From Kineococcus rubinsiae (GTDB lineage: Bacteria > Actinomycetota > Actinomycetes > Actinomycetales > Kineococcaceae): a DNA stretch of 64,000 nucleotides. The DNA is taken from positions 1-64,000 of the forward strand of contig NZ_VWPY01000013.1 in assembly GCF_011839805.1 (NCBI RefSeq). Reading direction: 5' to 3'. The notes below the pieces were generated by a model that saw only the letters and a list, made by a program, of their open reading frames with translations, made no database searches and had not been told where the DNA came from. Shown here piece after piece: positions 17,127 through 26,488 of this stretch (its first letter is position 1; every line of letters starts with the position of its first letter). A program made the position numbers and the translations under genes.

Positions 17127-18335
17127 TCACGTGACGTGCAGCCCGGCCTCCTCCAGCCGGCTCACGAGCTTCTTGACCTCCTGCGAGCGCGCCCGGGTCG
17201 TCACCAGCAGCGCGTCGGGGGTGTCGACCACGACGATGTCGTCCACGCCGAGCAGCGCGACGATCCGGCCGTTGCCGGGGACCACGAGGCCGCCCGCGAC
17301 GCCCTCGGTGACGACGAGGTCGGGGTCGCCCAGGACGTGGGGCCGGCCGACGTCGGCGGGCAGCAGCTCCGCGAGGGAGGAGAAGTCCCCCACGTCGTCC
17401 CAGCCGAAGGTCGCGGGCACGACCGCGACGCGGCCCTCCTCGGCGGCGGGCTCCGCCACGGCGTGGTCGATCGCGATGGCCGGCAGCGCGTCCCACTGCT
17501 CCTCCAGCACCGCGTCGCGCTGCGGGGTGTCCCACGCGTCGGCGATCCGCTGCAGGCCGGCGTGCAGGGCCGGGGCGTGCACCGACAGCAGCTCGAGCAG
17601 GACGTCGGCGCGCGCCACGAACATGCCGCCGTTCCAGCGGTAGTCCCCCGTCGACAGGTAGGCGGCCGCCGTGCGGGCGTCGGGCTTCTCCTTGAACTGC
17701 AGGACGCGGCGCGCGTTGGGCGCGCCCTGCAGGCGCAGCCGCTTGCCGAGGCGGATGTAGCCGAAGGCCGTGGCGGGGTGGGAGGGAGCGATGCCGATGG
17801 TCACGACGAAGCCGCGGCGGGCCGTGACGACGGCCTCCTCGACCGAGCCCTCGAAGTCGTCGCGGCCGGAGATGATCTGGTCGGCCGCGAAGGAGCCGAT
17901 GACGGCGTCCGGGTTCCGGCGCACCAGCACGGCCGCGGCCAGGCCGATGGCCGCGGCGGACTCGCGTCGGCTCGGCTCGGCCAGCACGTTGTCGCCGCGC
18001 AGGTCGGGCAGCTGCTCGCGCACGGCGTCGACGTGCGAGCGCCCGGTGACGACGAGGGTCCGCTCCGCGGTGGACAGCGGCAGCAGCCGGTCCCACGTCG
18101 ACTGGATCAGGGTGCGCCCGCGGCCCGCGAGGTCGAGGAGGAACTTGGGCCGGTCGCTGCGCGAGAGCGGCCACAGCCGGGTGCCGGCCCCGCCGGCGGG
18201 GACGACGGCGTAGAAGTCGCTCAGGTCGATCGTGGCGTCCTCGAGGTCGTCCTCCATCCAGCCCGTCGGGCCCCCCGCCACCCGGCCCGGGCCGGGCCCG
18301 TCCGTCCCCGCCGTCGCTGCCCCCGCATCGCTCAT
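17127..18335 (-). CDS. manC: Mannose-1-phosphate guanylyltransferase
   Basis: 402 residues. Makes GDP-mannose from mannose-1-phosphate and GTP for glycan and lipoglycan synthesis. The nucleotidyltransferase signature VVPAGGAGTRLWPLSR, at about residues 44-59, is followed by the PKFLLDL lysine motif, ADQII, FGYIRLG and FKEKPDARTA, all typical of the family. The N-terminal 25 residues are low-complexity, so the true start could be the internal Met just before EDDLEDATIDLSDF. It is divergent from sdhC with a 234-nt intergenic region. Confidence 0.93.
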   Translation of the reverse strand: MSDAGAATAGTDGPGPGRVAGGPTGWMEDDLEDATIDLSDFYAVVPAGGAGTRLWPLSRSDRPKFLLDLAGRGRTLIQSTWDRLLPLSTAERTLVVTGRSHVDAVREQLPDLRGDNVLAEPSRRESAAAIGLAAAVLVRRNPDAVIGSFAADQIISGRDDFEGSVEEAVVTARRGFVVTIGIAPSHPATAFGYIRLGKRLRLQGAPNARRVLQFKEKPDARTAAAYLSTGDYRWNGGMFVARADVLLELLSVHAPALHAGLQRIADAWDTPQRDAVLEEQWDALPAIAIDHAVAEPAAEEGRVAVVPATFGWDDVGDFSSLAELLPADVGRPHVLGDPDLVVTEGVAGGLVVPGNGRIVALLGVDDIVVVDTPDALLVTTRARSQEVKKLVSRLEEAGLHVT

Positions 18336-18361
18336 GCCCGGAACCTACCGGCGGCCGGTCA

Positions 18362-18373
18362 CGCAGCGCTGCG
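18362..18373. promoter_or_regulatory. 12-bp perfect palindrome upstream of manC
   Basis: CGCAGCGCTGCG, self-complementary, 27 nt upstream of the manC start in the divergent manC/sdhC intergenic region. Possible operator; no regulator can be assigned. Confidence 0.3.
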
Positions 18374-18384
18374 GATCACTGCTC

Positions 18385-18403
18385 TGAGGTGAGCCTGGCC
18401 TCG
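18385..18403. promoter_or_regulatory. Candidate DtxR/IdeR-type iron box upstream of sdhCDAB
   Basis: TGAGGTGAGCCTGGCCTCG matches 13 of 19 positions of the actinobacterial iron-box consensus TWAGGTWAGSCTWACCTWA, including the central AGGTnAGSCT core. It lies about 50 nt upstream of manC and about 165 nt upstream of sdhC. The match was made by eye. Confidence 0.35.
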
Positions 18404-18569
18404 CGTGACCTGCGTCTCCACCGCCCCGTGAGTCCTTCGTCACAAATCCTCCCCACCCCGCTCCCCGGCACCGGCTCCGGCGCCGCACGCGCCTACCATC
18501 GGAGGAGACGCCGCCGTTGGAGTGATGGCACCCGAGCTCGCGCGGCGTTCCGACGCGAGGAGGAAGCCG

Positions 18570-18986
18570 GTGGCCACGAGCACCTCAGCCACGAAGCCTG
18601 TGAAGCCCGGGCGGCAGAAGCCGGCGGGGACGCTCTACCGCGGGCGCGAGGGCATGTGGTCCTGGGTGATGCACCGCATCTCCGGGGTCCTGATCTTCTT
18701 CTTCCTCTTCGTGCACGTCCTGGACACCGCGACGGTGCGGATCTCCCCGGAGGTCTACGACGCGGTCATCGGCCAGTACAAGAACCCCGTGATGGGCCTC
18801 GGCGAGGCCGGCCTCGTCGGCGCGGTCGTCTTCCACGCCCTCAACGGCATCCGGATCATCCTGGTCGACTTCTGGTCCGGCGGCACCAAGCACCAGCGCA
18901 AGCTCTTCTGGGGCGTCGTGGCCCTGTGGGTCGTGCTGATGGTGCCCTTCCTCGTCCGCCACCTGACCAACGTCTTCACCCACTGA
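18570..18986 (+). CDS. sdhC: Succinate dehydrogenase cytochrome b556 subunit
   Basis: 138 residues with three membrane helices. The region MWSWVMHRISGVLIFFFLFV carries the haem/quinone-site histidine (H in MHRISG), a second conserved His occurs in VFHALNGIR, and the last helix is LFWGVVALWVVLMVPFLV. I place the start at the GTG at 18570 because AGGAGG precedes it by about 6 nt; an ATG at 18522 lacks such a site. First gene of sdhCDAB; with SdhD it anchors the enzyme and binds quinone. Confidence 0.93.
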   Translation: MATSTSATKPVKPGRQKPAGTLYRGREGMWSWVMHRISGVLIFFFLFVHVLDTATVRISPEVYDAVIGQYKNPVMGLGEAGLVGAVVFHALNGIRIILVDFWSGGTKHQRKLFWGVVALWVVLMVPFLVRHLTNVFTH

Positions 18987-18997
18987 GGGCCGCAGCC

Positions 18998-19492
18998 ATG
19001 AGCGATCAAGCACCCGGCGCGAGCTACGCCCCCGCCCTCGAGACCCCCCGCTCGCCGTACCGGCGCAGCAAGGCGACCCGGACCAACTGGGAGCTGTACG
19101 GCTGGCTCTTCATGCGGATGTCCGGCCTGGCCCTCGTGGTCCTCGTCTTCGGGCACCTCTTCGTCAACCTCATGACCGGCGACGGCATCCACCAGGTCGA
19201 CTGGGGCTTCGTCGCCGGCAAGTGGTCCAGCCCGTTCTGGCAGGTCTGGGACCTGCTGATGCTGTGGCTGGCCCAGCTGCACGGCACCAACGGCGTGCGC
19301 ACCGTCATCAACGACTACGCCGAGCGGGACGCGACGCGCTTCTGGCTGAAGATGGCGCTGTACCTGGCGACCACGATCGTCATCGTCGTCGGCACGCTCG
19401 TCATCTTCACGTTCGACCCGTGCGCCGACCCCAACTCCATGCTGGAGATCTGCCGGGCGGCAGGCTCGACCGTCCCCACCATCACCAACTGA
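18998..19492 (+). CDS. sdhD: Succinate dehydrogenase membrane anchor subunit
   Basis: 164 residues with three hydrophobic segments: MSGLALVVLVFGHLFVNLM (containing the conserved haem-side His), LLMLWLAQLHGTNGVRTVI and LYLATTIVIVVGTLVIFTF. It begins 12 nt after sdhC and ends 32 nt before sdhA. The size and motif order fit the actinobacterial SdhD-like anchor. A Cys pair lies in the C-terminal tail (DPCADPNSMLEICRAAG), outside the helices. Confidence 0.92.
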   Translation: MSDQAPGASYAPALETPRSPYRRSKATRTNWELYGWLFMRMSGLALVVLVFGHLFVNLMTGDGIHQVDWGFVAGKWSSPFWQVWDLLMLWLAQLHGTNGVRTVINDYAERDATRFWLKMALYLATTIVIVVGTLVIFTFDPCADPNSMLEICRAAGSTVPTITN

Positions 19493-19524
19493 TCCACACC
19501 ACCACACCTCGAGGGAGCCGAGCC

Positions 19525-21357
19525 ATGCAGACGCACCAGTTCGACGTGGTCATCGTCGGTGCGGGCGGGGCGGGCATGCGCGCCGCCCTCGAGTCCGGCA
19601 AGCGCCAGCGCACCGCGGTGCTGACCAAGCTGTACCCCACCCGGTCCCACACCGGCGCGGCGCAGGGCGGCATGTGCGCCGCCCTCGCCAACGTCGAGGA
19701 GGACAACTGGGAGTGGCACACCTTCGACACCGTCAAGGGCGGTGACTACCTCGTCGACCAGGACGCCGCCGAGGTGATGTGCAAGGAGGCCATCGACGCG
19801 GTCCTCGACCTCGAGAAGATGGGCCTGCCCTTCAACCGCACGCCCGAGGGCAAGATCGACCAGCGCCGCTTCGGCGGGCACACGCGCGACCACGGCAAGG
19901 CGCCCGTGCGCCGCTCGTGCTTCGCCGCGGACCGCACCGGCCACATGATCCTGCAGACCCTCTACCAGCAGTGCGTGAAGCACGAGGTGGAGTTCTTCAA
20001 CGAGTTCTACGTGCTGGACCTGCTGCTGGTCGACGCCGACGAGGCGAAGACGGGCGCCGAGATCGAGGGCAGCACCGAGCAGCCCGAGGTCACCGCGCCG
20101 CCGTCGATCGGCGTGCCCGGCGGCAAGCGCGTCGCGGGCGTCGTGGCCTACGAGCTGGCGACCGGCGAGATCCACGTGTTCCAGGCCAAGGCCGTCGTGC
20201 TCGCCACCGGCGGTGCCGGCAAGGTCTTCAAGACGACCTCCAACGCGCACACCCTCACGGGTGACGGCATGGGCATCGCCTACCGCAGCGGGCTGCCGCT
20301 GGAGGACATGGAGTTCTTCCAGTTCCACCCGACGGGCCTCGCGGGCCTGGGGATCCTGCTGTCCGAGGCCGCGCGCGGTGAGGGCGGCATCCTCCGCAAC
20401 GCCGACGGCGAGCGGTTCATGGAGCGCTACGCCCCCACCATCAAGGACCTCGCGCCGCGCGACATCGTCGCCCGCGCGATGGCCAACGAGGTGCGCGAGG
20501 GCCGCGGCGCCGGGCCGAACAAGGACTACGTCCTGCTCGACCTGACCCACCTCGAACCCGCGCACATCGACGCCAAGCTCCCCGACATCACGGAGTTCGC
20601 GCGCACCTACCTCGGCGTCGAGCCGTACACCGAGCCGGTGCCCGTCTACCCCACCGCGCACTACGCGATGGGCGGCGTGCCGACCAACGTCGAGGCCGAG
20701 GTGCTCGAGGACAACACCCACGTCGTCCCGGGGCTCTACGCCGCCGGCGAGGTGGCCTGCGTCTCGGTGCACGGGTCGAACCGCCTCGGCACCAACTCGC
20801 TGCTGGACATCAACGTGTTCGGCCGGCGGGCGGGCCTCGCGGCCGCCGAGTACGCGTCGAAGGCGTCGTGGGTGGCCCTGCCGGCCAACCCGGAGGCCGC
20901 GGTCGTCGCGTCGATGGCCGAGCTGCGCGACCGGCCCCAGGGCGAGCGCATCTCCGACATCCGCCGCGAGCTGCAGGACTCGATGGACCTCAACGCCCAG
21001 GTGTTCCGCACCGAGGCGACCCTCAAGCAGGCCCTGACCGACATCGACCGCCTGAAGGAGCGCTACGCGCGGGCGTCGGTGCAGGACAAGGGCAAGCGCT
21101 TCAACACCGACCTGCTGGAGGGCCTCGAGCTCGGGTTCCTCCTCGACCTCGCCGAGGTCATGGTGCTCGGTGCCCTGGAGCGCAAGGAGTCCCGCGGCGG
21201 GCACTTCCGCGAGGACTACCCGAACCGCGACGACGTCAACTTCATGCGGCACACGATGGTCTACCGCACGACCGACGCCGCCGGACAGCACTCGATGCGC
21301 CTGGACTTCAAGCCCGTCGTCCAGACGCGCTACATGCCGATGGAGCGCAAGTACTGA
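19525..21357 (+). CDS. sdhA: Succinate dehydrogenase flavoprotein subunit
   Basis: 610 residues; oxidises succinate to fumarate with covalent FAD. The dinucleotide-binding motif is VVIVGAGGAGMRAAL (residues 8-22), the FAD-linking histidine is H42 in TRSHTGAAQGG, and active-site motifs include FGGHTRDHGKAPVRRS and HPTGLAGLG. The GTG-SdhB handover is tight: its TGA overlaps the sdhB ATG by one base. GAGGGAG lies upstream of the ATG at 19525. Confidence 0.98.
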   Translation: MQTHQFDVVIVGAGGAGMRAALESGKRQRTAVLTKLYPTRSHTGAAQGGMCAALANVEEDNWEWHTFDTVKGGDYLVDQDAAEVMCKEAIDAVLDLEKMGLPFNRTPEGKIDQRRFGGHTRDHGKAPVRRSCFAADRTGHMILQTLYQQCVKHEVEFFNEFYVLDLLLVDADEAKTGAEIEGSTEQPEVTAPPSIGVPGGKRVAGVVAYELATGEIHVFQAKAVVLATGGAGKVFKTTSNAHTLTGDGMGIAYRSGLPLEDMEFFQFHPTGLAGLGILLSEAARGEGGILRNADGERFMERYAPTIKDLAPRDIVARAMANEVREGRGAGPNKDYVLLDLTHLEPAHIDAKLPDITEFARTYLGVEPYTEPVPVYPTAHYAMGGVPTNVEAEVLEDNTHVVPGLYAAGEVACVSVHGSNRLGTNSLLDINVFGRRAGLAAAEYASKASWVALPANPEAAVVASMAELRDRPQGERISDIRRELQDSMDLNAQVFRTEATLKQALTDIDRLKERYARASVQDKGKRFNTDLLEGLELGFLLDLAEVMVLGALERKESRGGHFREDYPNRDDVNFMRHTMVYRTTDAAGQHSMRLDFKPVVQTRYMPMERKY

Positions 21358-22202
21358 TGTCGACGTTCGAGACCTCCCCCCGGGAGACCAACGGGGAAGC
21401 CGGCCCGGCCAAGTCCGCCGAGACCGCCCACGAGGGCAGCGGCAAGGTCGCTCCCCGCAAGGGCGGCAACGAGTCGGGGACGGGCGAGATCCCGTCCTTC
21501 GAGATCACCGTCCGCCTGCGCCGCTACGACCCGGAGCAGGACACGGAGCCGCACTGGGAGGACTACCAGGTCACCGCCCACGGCACCGACCGCGTCCTCG
21601 ACGCCCTGCACAAGATCAAGTGGGAGCAGGACGGCCGCCTGGCGTTCCGCCGCTCCTGCGCGCACGGCGTGTGCGGGTCCGACGCGATGCGGATCAACGG
21701 CCGCAACCGCCTGGCCTGCAAGACGCTGCTGAAGGACCTCAACATCGACAAGCCGATCCTCGTCGAGCCCATCAAGGGCCTGCCGGTGGAGAAGGACCTC
21801 ATCGTCGACATGGAGCCGTTCTTCGCGGCCTACCGCGAGGTCATGCCGTTCCTCATCACCAAGGGCGCGGAGCCGACCCGGGAGCGCATCCAGTCCCAGG
21901 CCGACCGCGAGCGCTTCGACGACACGACCAAGTGCATCCTGTGCGCCGCGTGCACGTCGAGCTGCCCCGTGTTCTGGACCGACGGCCAGTACTTCGGGCC
22001 CGCGTCGATCGTCAACGCGCACCGGTTCATCTTCGACAGCCGCGACTCCGGCTCGGACCTGCGCCTGGAGATCCTGAACGACAAGGAGGGCGTGTGGCGC
22101 TGCCGCACGACCTTCAACTGCTCCGAGGCGTGCCCCCGCGGCATCCAGGTCACCAAGGCCATCGCCGAGGTCAAGCAGGCCCTGATCGCCCGCAAGTTCT
22201 GA
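21357..22202 (+). CDS. sdhB: Succinate dehydrogenase iron-sulfur subunit
   Basis: 281 residues. The [2Fe-2S] ligands are C101, C106 and C121 with D109 in the position of the usual fourth ligand (SCAHGVCGSD); the [4Fe-4S] ligands are C193, C196 and C199; the [3Fe-4S] ligands are C203, C249 and C255, with C259 closing the second ferredoxin motif. A 45-residue N-terminal extension rich in Gly, Ser, Glu and Lys precedes the ferredoxin domain and is longer than in many SdhB proteins. The start overlaps the sdhA stop as TGATG. Last gene of the operon, before a 14-bp terminator stem. Confidence 0.97.
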   Translation: MSTFETSPRETNGEAGPAKSAETAHEGSGKVAPRKGGNESGTGEIPSFEITVRLRRYDPEQDTEPHWEDYQVTAHGTDRVLDALHKIKWEQDGRLAFRRSCAHGVCGSDAMRINGRNRLACKTLLKDLNIDKPILVEPIKGLPVEKDLIVDMEPFFAAYREVMPFLITKGAEPTRERIQSQADRERFDDTTKCILCAACTSSCPVFWTDGQYFGPASIVNAHRFIFDSRDSGSDLRLEILNDKEGVWRCRTTFNCSEACPRGIQVTKAIAEVKQALIARKF

Positions 22203-22220
22203 CGCACCACCAGCACGACC

Positions 22221-22253
22221 GACGGGCCCCTCGCTCTGCGCGAGGGGCCCGTC
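22221..22253 (+). terminator. Terminator of sdhCDAB
   Basis: A perfect 14-bp stem: arms 22221-22234 (GACGGGCCCCTCGC) and 22240-22253 with a 5-nt loop, 18 nt after the sdhB stop. The following GTCGTTC is only weakly T-rich. Confidence 0.9.
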
Positions 22254-22317
22254 GTCGTTCCCGGGCCCACCCGGGCGGCGGCCTCCGCCTCGCGCCGCGG
22301 CGGGGGACACTCCAGCG

Positions 22318-22989
22318 GTGGAGCTGAGCGGTCCCGTCCCCGGCGCCCAGGAGGCACGCCCGGGCCTGTCCCCGGACGTGACCCGCGCCCTGGCCGCCCT
22401 GGTCCCGCAGGAGGCGCTCCAGCGGGCCTTCGGTCGCGGCGCCCGAGGCGGCGGGAGCCTGTCGTGGCGGCACGTGCGCGTCGACGAGGCGCAGGCGGCG
22501 GACCTGCTGGGCGGCCCGGTGCCGTCCCTCTCCGCTCTCCGCGGCCCCGACGTCGTCGAGCACCTCTCGGTCCACCGCGGCCTGCCCACCGAACCGCTGC
22601 GGGCCCAGCTCGAGGCGGGGTGGCTGACCCTGCACCTGCGCCTCGCGTCCCTGCCGGCCGCCCAGCGCTGGGAGCACGCGCTGCTGTGGCCGGTCGTGCG
22701 GCAGGGCGCCTCGGTCCTGGACGTCCGGGCTCAGCAGGCGGACACGCGACCCACCACCCCGTGGCCACAGCGCGTCGCGAGCTCCCGCGACGTGGGCGGC
22801 GACGACTTCACGGTCGTGACGGTCGCCGGCACCGAGGTCGGCGTCCAGGTCGACACCTCGGGCGTCGTGCACCTGACGTGGCAGCTGCTCCGCGGCGGGC
22901 ACGTGCTGCGGGCGTCACTGCTGACCCGCCGTGAGCCGGGGGCCGCCGTGGAGCTCGTCGCCACGAGCGGCCTGCTGGAACGAGGGTGA
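22318..22989 (+). CDS. Hypothetical protein
   Basis: 223 residues from a GTG. No family recognised. No signal peptide, no long hydrophobic helix; mostly Ala, Leu, Arg and Val. The C-terminal third alternates short strands (DDFTVVTVAGTEVGVQVD, then GVVHLTWQLLRGGHVLRASL) and looks like a small beta domain. Codon third positions are G/C as in proven neighbours and no competing frame has a known domain, which supports it as a gene. It follows the sdh terminator and converges on the HNH gene 10 nt later. Function unknown. Confidence 0.5.
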   Translation: MELSGPVPGAQEARPGLSPDVTRALAALVPQEALQRAFGRGARGGGSLSWRHVRVDEAQAADLLGGPVPSLSALRGPDVVEHLSVHRGLPTEPLRAQLEAGWLTLHLRLASLPAAQRWEHALLWPVVRQGASVLDVRAQQADTRPTTPWPQRVASSRDVGGDDFTVVTVAGTEVGVQVDTSGVVHLTWQLLRGGHVLRASLLTRREPGAAVELVATSGLLERG

Positions 22990-22999
22990 GGCGGCCGGC

Positions 23000-24466
23000 C
23001 TACTGCCGTGAGGTTGTCGGCGGGGCTGCGGGGGCGCGCAGGTGTGCCCCGAGTTCTCGGGTGAGGCGCCGGTCGGCGGGGTAGGTGTTGCGGACCCAGG
23101 GTCGGGTGACGGGGTTTCCGGGCCACCTCGGGTCGCGGGTGATCCAGCGGGCTTCGGTGGTGCGGTCGGGGCGGAGCCGGACCTCGAGGTGGTGGGCGTG
23201 CCAGGCGCGGTGGTGGGTCGGGCAGAGCAGGACCATCCGGTCCAGGTCGGTGGTGCCGCCGTCCTCCCACGCGGGGAAGTGGTGGGCCTCGCACGCCCAG
23301 GGGGCGGTGATGCAGCCGGGGGCGGCGCAGCCGCCGTCGCGGACCGCGAGGGCGGTGCGCTGGCTGCGGGTAGCGAGGCGGGTGCTGCGGCCGAGGTCGA
23401 GGACCGCGCCCGCAGCGCTGGTCAGGACGCGCTGGAGGGTGGCACCGCAGACGAGGTACCCCAGGGTGGCGGTGGAGACGGGTCCGTGGCCGTCGACGGT
23501 GGCGGTGGTCTGCGCATCGCGGTGCTCGATCGCGGCCTGGACGTCCGCCACCGTCGCGACGACGGAGACGCGCGCCGTCTCGGCCACCACCGGTTCGGAC
23601 GCCTGCGCCCCGCGCTGCAGGAGGGTGACGAAGGCGTCGGCGTCGCGCTGGCGCTTCGAGCGCGGGTCGCGGATCAGTTCACCGTTCGCCTCGACCTGCA
23701 CGGGAAGGGGTGCGGAGGCGGCGTTGACGGCCTGCTTCACGATGACGGTGGCCGTCTCGTCCAGGTCTACGGTGATGCGGCACATCCCGTCGACGAGGGC
23801 CCCGAAGACCAGACCGCGGCGGGTGGTCGCGTCGGGGTCGCGGAAGGTGCGGTCCTCGTGGTCGGGGTCGATGGTGAGGACCAGCTCGCGGGCCAGCTGC
23901 CCCGCGACACCCGGGCAGTGCCGGGCGGCGTTGCGGGTCAGGTGGGCGTCCAGGAGCTCCGCGCTGCGGTGCTCGACGACCTCACCCGTGACTCCATCGG
24001 TGAGGGTGGTCGTCCCGCGCCGGATGGTGGTCGGGATGCGGGACAGCGCGGTGACGGCGACGTCGAGGTGGGCCCGGGAGGCGTCGCCGGCGGCGAGGGC
24101 GTCACCGAGGTGCTGCAAGGCGCCGCGGTCGCCGTCGACGCCTCCGATGACCCCGTCCCAGATGACGGAGGGGTCGGTGACCTTCGCGGCTTCCACGTCA
24201 CGCCGGGCCTGACCCCTCGGTAGGCGGTTGGGGGCGCAGGCCAGGAACGTGGCCGTGTCCGACGCCGAGGAACCGGCCTCAACGAGGACGCGGACCAGGT
24301 GCAGGTAGGCAGAATCGGCCTGGTGACGCAGCCGCAGGAACGCCGTCACGGCCTCCTGGGCGGAGGCCAGGGAGAAGCTCGACGCCTTGACGTCCGCGAC
24401 CTGCGACAGCGCCACCTGCAACGCCGCGAACGGCTGGTGCAGGGGGTGCTCACCGTTCCAGGTCAT
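23000..24466 (-). CDS. DUF222 / 13E12-type HNH endonuclease
   Basis: 488 residues. The first 300 form the helical DUF222 domain of the 13E12 repeat family. The C-terminus carries the HNH nuclease: CAAPGC, then ACEAHHFPAWEDGGTTDLD and LLCPTHHRAWH, with paired Cys for structural zinc. The usual Asn in the middle of the motif is Arg here (DLDRMVLLC). The ATG at 24466 lies 13 nt downstream of a perfect SOS box, so expression is probably LexA-controlled. Such genes occur in many copies in actinobacteria, often mobile, with unknown function. Codon use looks slightly less GC-extreme than in the neighbours. Confidence 0.92.
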   Translation of the reverse strand: MTWNGEHPLHQPFAALQVALSQVADVKASSFSLASAQEAVTAFLRLRHQADSAYLHLVRVLVEAGSSASDTATFLACAPNRLPRGQARRDVEAAKVTDPSVIWDGVIGGVDGDRGALQHLGDALAAGDASRAHLDVAVTALSRIPTTIRRGTTTLTDGVTGEVVEHRSAELLDAHLTRNAARHCPGVAGQLARELVLTIDPDHEDRTFRDPDATTRRGLVFGALVDGMCRITVDLDETATVIVKQAVNAASAPLPVQVEANGELIRDPRSKRQRDADAFVTLLQRGAQASEPVVAETARVSVVATVADVQAAIEHRDAQTTATVDGHGPVSTATLGYLVCGATLQRVLTSAAGAVLDLGRSTRLATRSQRTALAVRDGGCAAPGCITAPWACEAHHFPAWEDGGTTDLDRMVLLCPTHHRAWHAHHLEVRLRPDRTTEARWITRDPRWPGNPVTRPWVRNTYPADRRLTRELGAHLRAPAAPPTTSRQ

Positions 24467-24479
24467 GCCTGCAGTCTAG

Positions 24480-24495
24480 TCGAACGAACGTTCGA
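24480..24495. promoter_or_regulatory. SOS box (LexA site) upstream of the HNH gene
   Basis: TCGAACGAACGTTCGA fits the actinobacterial LexA consensus TCGAAC-N4-GTTCGA perfectly. It lies 13 nt upstream of the HNH start on the minus strand and 148 nt upstream of the divergent ABC1 gene. Confidence 0.88.
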
Positions 24496-24643
24496 TGACC
24501 ATGCTAACCTTCTGTGCTGCAACGGTTTCGCCACTCCTCGTGGCTCCCACTGCCGTCTCCGTGGAGGGTGCCGCGGTCCGGCCGCCGCCACCCGGCAGGC
24601 CGCCTGACCCCCTCGCGGAGCGGCGCGCGGAGCGACGCCGTGG

Positions 24644-26311
<1,668 letters not shown>

Positions 26312-26392
26312 CCCGGCCCGAACGACCCGCCGGCGCCCGCGGGGCGGGCCACCCGTCCAGCACCCGCCACCCGGCGAACGCAGCGTCGCTGT

Positions 26393-26427
26393 GAGTTCAC
26401 CCGAAATCCTGTTGCCCGGGCGAACTC
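26393..26427. promoter_or_regulatory. Inverted repeat upstream of the S53 peptidase
   Basis: Arms GAGTTCACCCG (26393-26403) and CGGGCGAACTC (26417-26427) match at 10 of 11 positions across a 13-nt AT-richer spacer, ending 61 nt before the start at 26489. Possible operator or leader hairpin. Confidence 0.4.
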
Positions 26428-26488
26428 GTGGTTGCGTGTCCCCCACGCGGCCACTCACAGGAGCGGCCCGCTCCGATTCGAGGTCGAA

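Noticed and set aside
19315-21291. A 658-codon minus-strand frame opposite sdhA
   Set aside because: sdhA is certain in the plus strand; the opposite frame has no motif or ribosome binding site.
23000-24466. HNH gene as a homing endonuclease inserted in another gene
   Set aside because: It has its own promoter region with an SOS box and sits between complete genes; no split host gene or intron/intein boundary is visible.
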